Source: an uncultured Ruminococcus sp. (lineage in GTDB: Bacteria > Bacillota > Clostridia > Oscillospirales > Acutalibacteraceae). Taken from it: a stretch of 10,318 nt of DNA. The position numbers and the translations under genes were made by a program. Shown one piece after another: positions 6,568 through 10,318 of the stretch. Positions within the stretch are counted from its first letter, which is position 1. Every line of letters starts with the position of its first letter. Below the pieces are notes generated by a model, which ran no database searches, was not told the DNA's origin, and worked only from the letters and a program-made list of their open reading frames with translations. Location of the stretch: the NCBI GenBank assembly GCA_902803585.1, contig CADCQO010000194.1, positions 1 through 10,318 of the forward strand, given 5' to 3'.

Positions 6568-9500
6568 GTGATGTGATTTCTCAGCATTTAATGCTTCGCT
6601 GCAAAAAAGGCGCTTATGATAATTCTACGCTGGCAGGCTTGAAAACAGCGGCTTTTTCTCCTTCCTTCAAAAACTATCCGGCAGCTTTTCAGCGTGAGGC
6701 AGAAAATAATATTCTCCAGTCAGTTCTTCCGGATACAGTAGAAACTTCATCGGGTCAAAACAGGGGTATCCTGCGCCTGATAAATGTAGGGGACTGCATG
6801 ATTGTCAGCCGTATTTTTCGTGTGAGGGATTTGTGTGACTATCGCGGAAAAAGCAGTTTTGTGCATTCCTATCTGATTGACGGGGAGGACAGGAACACAC
6901 TGCTGTCCCGACCGGCGTGTCTGTCCAGTCTGAATTGTTTCGACAGCTATCAGAATGTCAATACCCGCTGCGGCGGACTGGACAGTACAAACCCTATTCC
7001 GATTGATGACGGGCTGAAAATGCCGGATTTTGAGGCGGCATTCCCTGATAAAGATATTTTTACAGCCTGTCAGATGACGCAGAACGAATTTTCCTGCATG
7101 ATATCTGCTGTGTGTCGGGTGCTGTCGGGAAAGGGCTATCTTTCTCTCCTTCTTTCTGATGTCACTGAAACAACATGGCAGGAGGAAGGCGGCAGTCTGA
7201 AAGGGGAAGAACTGCTCCTGTCTGTCATGAAGGTGCTGCCCGACTGCCTTTCACGCTTTTTCAGCGGCATTTCCTACTGGAACGAAAACAACAACTATTA
7301 CGGTCTTGAAAAAATCAAGATTCGTGTCTGCACCGGACGTTTTCTGAGTGATCTGCAGAAGCGCTCCGATGTGCATATCCTGTATATCGGCCGTCCGGAA
7401 CATTCTTCTCCGCTGAAGCCGTGTCGTTTCGGAGATTATCTCTGGACACTTTATCATGATGAAGCCGCTTTGCATCAGTTCCACGCATATATCCGCAAGG
7501 TATTCGGTGAAAAAGTAGATGCTATTGCAAAACCTCCCAGACTGATGGACGCTGTTACAGAGATGTATCTTCACCAGAACCCCTCCGATGAAGGCATACA
7601 ATCCGTTATTGCGGAATTCATTGAGCTTTTCGGAAGCAGTATTGGTCATTTCCCTGTTATCGTGCAGTATTGTGATGAAGGTATCCGTTATCTGAGGGAA
7701 AATCGCATTCCTTTGGAAGACAGACTGGAAAAAGTGATTGTCAGCGCCAAAAAGCTCAGTTACGAGATGCTTGCCTGTCTGGTGCAGCAGATCATAGAGG
7801 GTACAGCCAGCGATGCAGTATTAGAGAAAGTCAAGGGGCTGATACTCCGCCGCAGACTGCCCGCTGCTGAACAGCTTTTGTCAGAGCAGATCAGGAAAAT
7901 TTGTCAGGATGGAATGGACACTATTACAGAAACCATGTTCCGTCTGGTTATCGCTTATTATGCGGGCATTTCTGATGAGAACGAACAGACAGCGGCACTC
8001 CGTCCGGTACTCACAGAGGCGGCTTCCCGTTATTTCTGGAAGGGAACGTATGACCATTACCTGATGCTGCTCAACAGCCTGCTGAGTACTCCGAAAACCT
8101 TTCTGGCGTTTCGTGATGTTCGGACGCTTCTGGAGTGGTATACCGAGCATTTTACACACATGATTTATCTGTTCGGTATACAGTCCCGCTATGCAACGGC
8201 TGTCGGAAAGATACTGGCAGGACATTTTGAACTGCTCCGCAAAAACAAGCAGTACAGCGCTTTGCTGAAGACTTTTTTTCAGAGTTTTTTTCTCCAGACA
8301 TCTGTCGATCTTACGGTACTGTTTGAAAACGAGAATATTTTTCGTGTTTTTATCCTGCTGGCGCTCTGTCTTTCAGACCAGTATCTTCAGAAGTGGAAGG
8401 ACTGCTACCGTCAGGTATTGTTAAGAAATTATGAAGCATACAGCGAACCAGACGTCTTTTTCTCACAGGAATCCGATGAACTCATATGCAAAGGGTTGTT
8501 TCAGGTTGAATCGGTGAGGTTATCCGTCAGACCGCTTTCCTCCTGGCAAAGGATTTCTGCAATTATTGAGCGGGATTCTCAAAAAGACCGCAGATATAAG
8601 GTGATCTCCTACGTTCTGCGCCATGCGCAGAACAGTGAGGAAATTCTCAGAGATATGGCGAAGACCTCTCTGATTTATCATTATATCCTATACTGTGTTG
8701 AGGAGCTGAATCATGCAGACGAAGACAACATGAATATGTATGCGGCGCTGGTAATCGATCAGGAAAATGTTTTTGATAGTCTTATAAAAGCAGCACGGGA
8801 AGATACCCGCAGAAATGATGTTGTGGCGAAGGTCTATGCTTTTTTCTGGGCAAGAAAAAATCCTCGCGGCAGGATCTCAGACGAGGAAACTGTCCAAAGT
8901 GTTTACGCAGAAGAAAAGCGGCTGGAAGGCTGTGAGTATCTCAAAAGTGTCATGAAAAAATTCGGCGTGCTCTTTATGAGAGATATTTTCCCTTACGGAA
9001 CATTGCCGCCCTCTTCTGTCAGACTGCTCAATCATGGCATTCGCTGTTACGAATGGGGTGATATCCGGCGGAGTCCCAAAAGTGTGACCGATCTTCTGAA
9101 ACTCAGGGAAATCATTGACAAACTGCTTGTACAGAGCAGCATAGATGCCGATGACAACCCCGACAGCAGCTGGAAATTCCTGTTCCGCAGCGATCAGGAC
9201 AAGAATATCCGTGAACTCATTCCCTACATCAAAGAACGTCTGGATGCACAGATACAAAACGATGCCGAGCCGGTCACTGATGGCTATGCGATACTGGGAA
9301 TCGCTTGTGTTTTCTTTTCTGCCAGCCGGAAATACTCTGATGAAGGTCTGGCGTGGCGTTATTTGTCATATGTACATTCCGGCAGCAAGAAAGACGGAAC
9401 ACACTGGCGCTCAGCGGAGTATCTGATGACGGGGCTGAAATACCTGTGTATGATCGGACGTTTCAATGCCCTGTACAGCAGCAAAATCGATAACTTCAAA

Positions 9501-9743
9501 ACAAGCTGCGTATGTATTTTTGTGGACAATCTTCTGAAGAGTGACGGCAAAAAATATGTGCTTAGCTGTAAGGGTGTCTATGACCAATATGTGCGTGACA
9601 ATCTCAGCCCCCAGCTCCGTAAAAATTTAGGAGATAAGGCGGCTGACACTCGCGACGAGGAATTAAAGGAAATGTTTCCAAGGGAAAACATTCCTGATTT
9701 TCCCGCCGAAAGACCCAGAAAAAACAAGAAGAACAGACCTTAG
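6564..9743 (+). CDS. GTPase-associated protein 1 (GAP1)-like protein, 1059 residues
   Basis: The N-terminal 140 residues resemble the GAP1 N-terminal domain: an SPSF segment near the start, then GKSSFVHSYLI at 95-105, matching the G-R-x-G-x-F-x-H-x-[LY]-[LI] style motif. Residues 160-330 resemble the middle domain, with LLLSVMKVLP followed by R-F-F-S-G-I-S-Y-W (217-240) like the 'lp-x-x-x-R-x-x-x-s-F' signature. The remaining 700 residues are helical with no enzyme motif I recognise. The C-terminus is proline-rich and basic (ERPRKNKKNRP). GAP1 proteins are named for their association with dedicated GTPases; despite the acronym, GTPase activation is not demonstrated. GTG 6564 overlaps the GTPase stop by 4 bp, suggesting translational coupling; GTG 6573, 8 nt after GGAGAG, is an equally likely start and shortens it by three residues. 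It appears to end the operon. Confidence 0.75.
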   Translation: MSDVISQHLMLRCKKGAYDNSTLAGLKTAAFSPSFKNYPAAFQREAENNILQSVLPDTVETSSGQNRGILRLINVGDCMIVSRIFRVRDLCDYRGKSSFVHSYLIDGEDRNTLLSRPACLSSLNCFDSYQNVNTRCGGLDSTNPIPIDDGLKMPDFEAAFPDKDIFTACQMTQNEFSCMISAVCRVLSGKGYLSLLLSDVTETTWQEEGGSLKGEELLLSVMKVLPDCLSRFFSGISYWNENNNYYGLEKIKIRVCTGRFLSDLQKRSDVHILYIGRPEHSSPLKPCRFGDYLWTLYHDEAALHQFHAYIRKVFGEKVDAIAKPPRLMDAVTEMYLHQNPSDEGIQSVIAEFIELFGSSIGHFPVIVQYCDEGIRYLRENRIPLEDRLEKVIVSAKKLSYEMLACLVQQIIEGTASDAVLEKVKGLILRRRLPAAEQLLSEQIRKICQDGMDTITETMFRLVIAYYAGISDENEQTAALRPVLTEAASRYFWKGTYDHYLMLLNSLLSTPKTFLAFRDVRTLLEWYTEHFTHMIYLFGIQSRYATAVGKILAGHFELLRKNKQYSALLKTFFQSFFLQTSVDLTVLFENENIFRVFILLALCLSDQYLQKWKDCYRQVLLRNYEAYSEPDVFFSQESDELICKGLFQVESVRLSVRPLSSWQRISAIIERDSQKDRRYKVISYVLRHAQNSEEILRDMAKTSLIYHYILYCVEELNHADEDNMNMYAALVIDQENVFDSLIKAAREDTRRNDVVAKVYAFFWARKNPRGRISDEETVQSVYAEEKRLEGCEYLKSVMKKFGVLFMRDIFPYGTLPPSSVRLLNHGIRCYEWGDIRRSPKSVTDLLKLREIIDKLLVQSSIDADDNPDSSWKFLFRSDQDKNIRELIPYIKERLDAQIQNDAEPVTDGYAILGIACVFFSASRKYSDEGLAWRYLSYVHSGSKKDGTHWRSAEYLMTGLKYLCMIGRFNALYSSKIDNFKTSCVCIFVDNLLKSDGKKYVLSCKGVYDQYVRDNLSPQLRKNLGDKAADTRDEELKEMFPRENIPDFPAERPRKNKKNRP

Positions 9744-9803
9744 CAGTAAAAAAGCGTTCTGCCTTTGCTCTGGCAGCATCTGTCCGGAGAAGCGCTGCGG
9801 CAC

Positions 9804-9832
9804 TTGCAAAACAGCGGCGTTATGATTATAAT
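9804..9832 (+). promoter_or_regulatory. Predicted sigma-A promoter of the TetM-like gene
   Basis: TTGCAA (9804-9809) and TATAAT (9827-9832) are separated by exactly 17 bp. Transcription would start near 9839, leaving a leader of about 30 nt before the ATG at 9871, too short for the long leader-peptide attenuator known upstream of tet(M). The 127-bp gap 9744-9870 otherwise holds only weak 5-bp inverted repeats and no clear terminator. Confidence 0.65.
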
Positions 9833-9870
9833 AGTCGTAACAGCTTTTTCGATAAGGACGGACAAAACCT

Positions 9871-10318
9871 ATGAAAAAAATCGTTATCGGAATTCTGGCA
9901 CACGTAGACGCCGGAAAAACCACACTTTCCGAAGCCCTGCTGTATTGTTCGGGTGCAATTCGCAGTCAGGGGCGGGTAGATCACCGCAATTCTTTTTTAG
10001 ATACCTTTTCGACAGAACGCGAACGGGGTATTACCATTTTCTCGAAACAAGCCCTGTTTGATTATGAAAATACACATTTTACCCTGTTGGATACACCGGG
10101 CCATGTTGATTTTTCAGCAGAAATGGAGCGTACCCTGCAGGTGCTGGACTATGCCCTGCTGGTTGTCAGCGGCACAGACGGCGTACAGAGCCACACGCGG
10201 ACACTTTGGCAGCTTTTGCAGAGATACCGCATTCCCTGTTTCATCTTCGTCAACAAAATGGATCTGGCAGGGGCACAGAAAGCGTTTATCCTTCAGCATC
10301 TTCAGAGTCTTCTTGATG
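9871..10318 (+). CDS. TetM/EF-G-family translational GTPase, N-terminal part (runs off the window)
   Basis: The visible 149 codons carry every G motif of a translation factor GTPase: G1 AHVDAGKT (10-17), G2 RGITI (52-56), G3 DTPGH (74-78) and G4 NKMD (128-131). The start MKKIVIGILAHVDAGKTTL and the SGAI segment match the ribosomal-protection (TetM/O/W) branch better than housekeeping EF-G. However, the switch-I region reads GRVDHRNSFLDTFSTERERG, unlike the conserved GSVDKGTTRTDN version of proven Tet(M). This sequence type is, as I recall, a chromosomal paralogue common in gut Clostridia that is often auto-annotated as tetracycline resistance. It should act on the ribosome in the cytoplasm; its exact role is unknown. 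The start is ATG 9871; upstream GGA (9860-9862) and AAGGA (9854-9858) give a modest binding site. It has its own promoter and is probably unrelated in function to the operon before it. A full family is about 640-900 residues, so most is missing. Confidence 0.85.
   Translation, partial: MKKIVIGILAHVDAGKTTLSEALLYCSGAIRSQGRVDHRNSFLDTFSTERERGITIFSKQALFDYENTHFTLLDTPGHVDFSAEMERTLQVLDYALLVVSGTDGVQSHTRTLWQLLQRYRIPCFIFVNKMDLAGAQKAFILQHLQSLLD

Noticed and set aside
8273..8291. Two T7 runs close together
   Set aside because: They encode Phe-Phe pairs in the GAP1-like gene and show no associated structure.
9759..9816. Possible terminator after the operon (CTGCC/GGCAG and CGCTG/CAGCG pairs)
   Set aside because: Stems are only 5 bp, loops are up to 14 nt and no T-run follows, so this is not a credible intrinsic terminator.
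9765..10061. 98-codon + strand frame starting before the TetM-like gene
   Set aside because: It overlaps the clear GTPase motifs of the TetM-like gene in another frame, and its first part runs through the predicted promoter.

Overview
The window looks like chromosomal DNA of a low-to-mid GC Gram-positive anaerobe, most likely a Clostridia member near Ruminococcus/Oscillospiraceae. This rests on strong AGGAG-type ribosome binding sites, tightly packed and overlapping genes, and a Clostridia-style TetM-like translation factor at the right edge. It is an inference; there is no rRNA or marker gene to settle it. All genes are on the + strand.

Positions 1-9743 are one compact operon that runs in from the left. 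In order it encodes: (1) the C-terminal part of a large protein, probably a tubulin-like (Tubulin_2-type) GTPase, whose last 300 residues are an internal tandem duplication; (2) a 35-residue putative single-pass membrane protein (2061-2168) with a strong ribosome binding site, too short for most gene callers; (3) an unrecognised 621-residue protein with an alpha/beta N-terminal half and a helical C-terminal half; (4) a 236-residue all-beta, probably two-domain Ig/FN3-like protein with a basic aromatic tail; (5) a 603-residue protein with a split zinc ribbon and a TRAFAC-like GTPase domain (P-loop GHQEAGKT, DIRG, TKQD); (6) a 1059-residue protein whose N-terminal third resembles GTPase-associated protein 1 (GAP1). 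Junctions are 15 bp, 14 bp, a 14-bp overlap, 10 bp and a 4-bp GTGA overlap, so the products are probably made together.

The set (tubulin-like protein, zinc-ribbon GTPase, GAP1, beta-sandwich protein) matches the logic of the GTPase-centred NTP-dependent conflict or signalling systems known from comparative genomics, whose biochemical role is mostly untested. A plausible model, inferred only, is a GTP-switched complex: the GTPase is controlled by GAP1, coupled to a tubulin-like polymer or scaffold, and possibly tied to the membrane by the small protein. No obvious toxic effector (nuclease, protease, pore former) is visible here; if one exists it may lie upstream or be the small membrane protein.

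Positions 9744-9870 separate the operon from a new unit. They hold a good sigma-A promoter (TTGCAA, 17 bp, TATAAT) and no convincing terminator. From 9871 to the right edge is the start of a TetM/EF-G-family translational GTPase, probably a chromosomal housekeeping paralogue and not a proven tetracycline-resistance gene.
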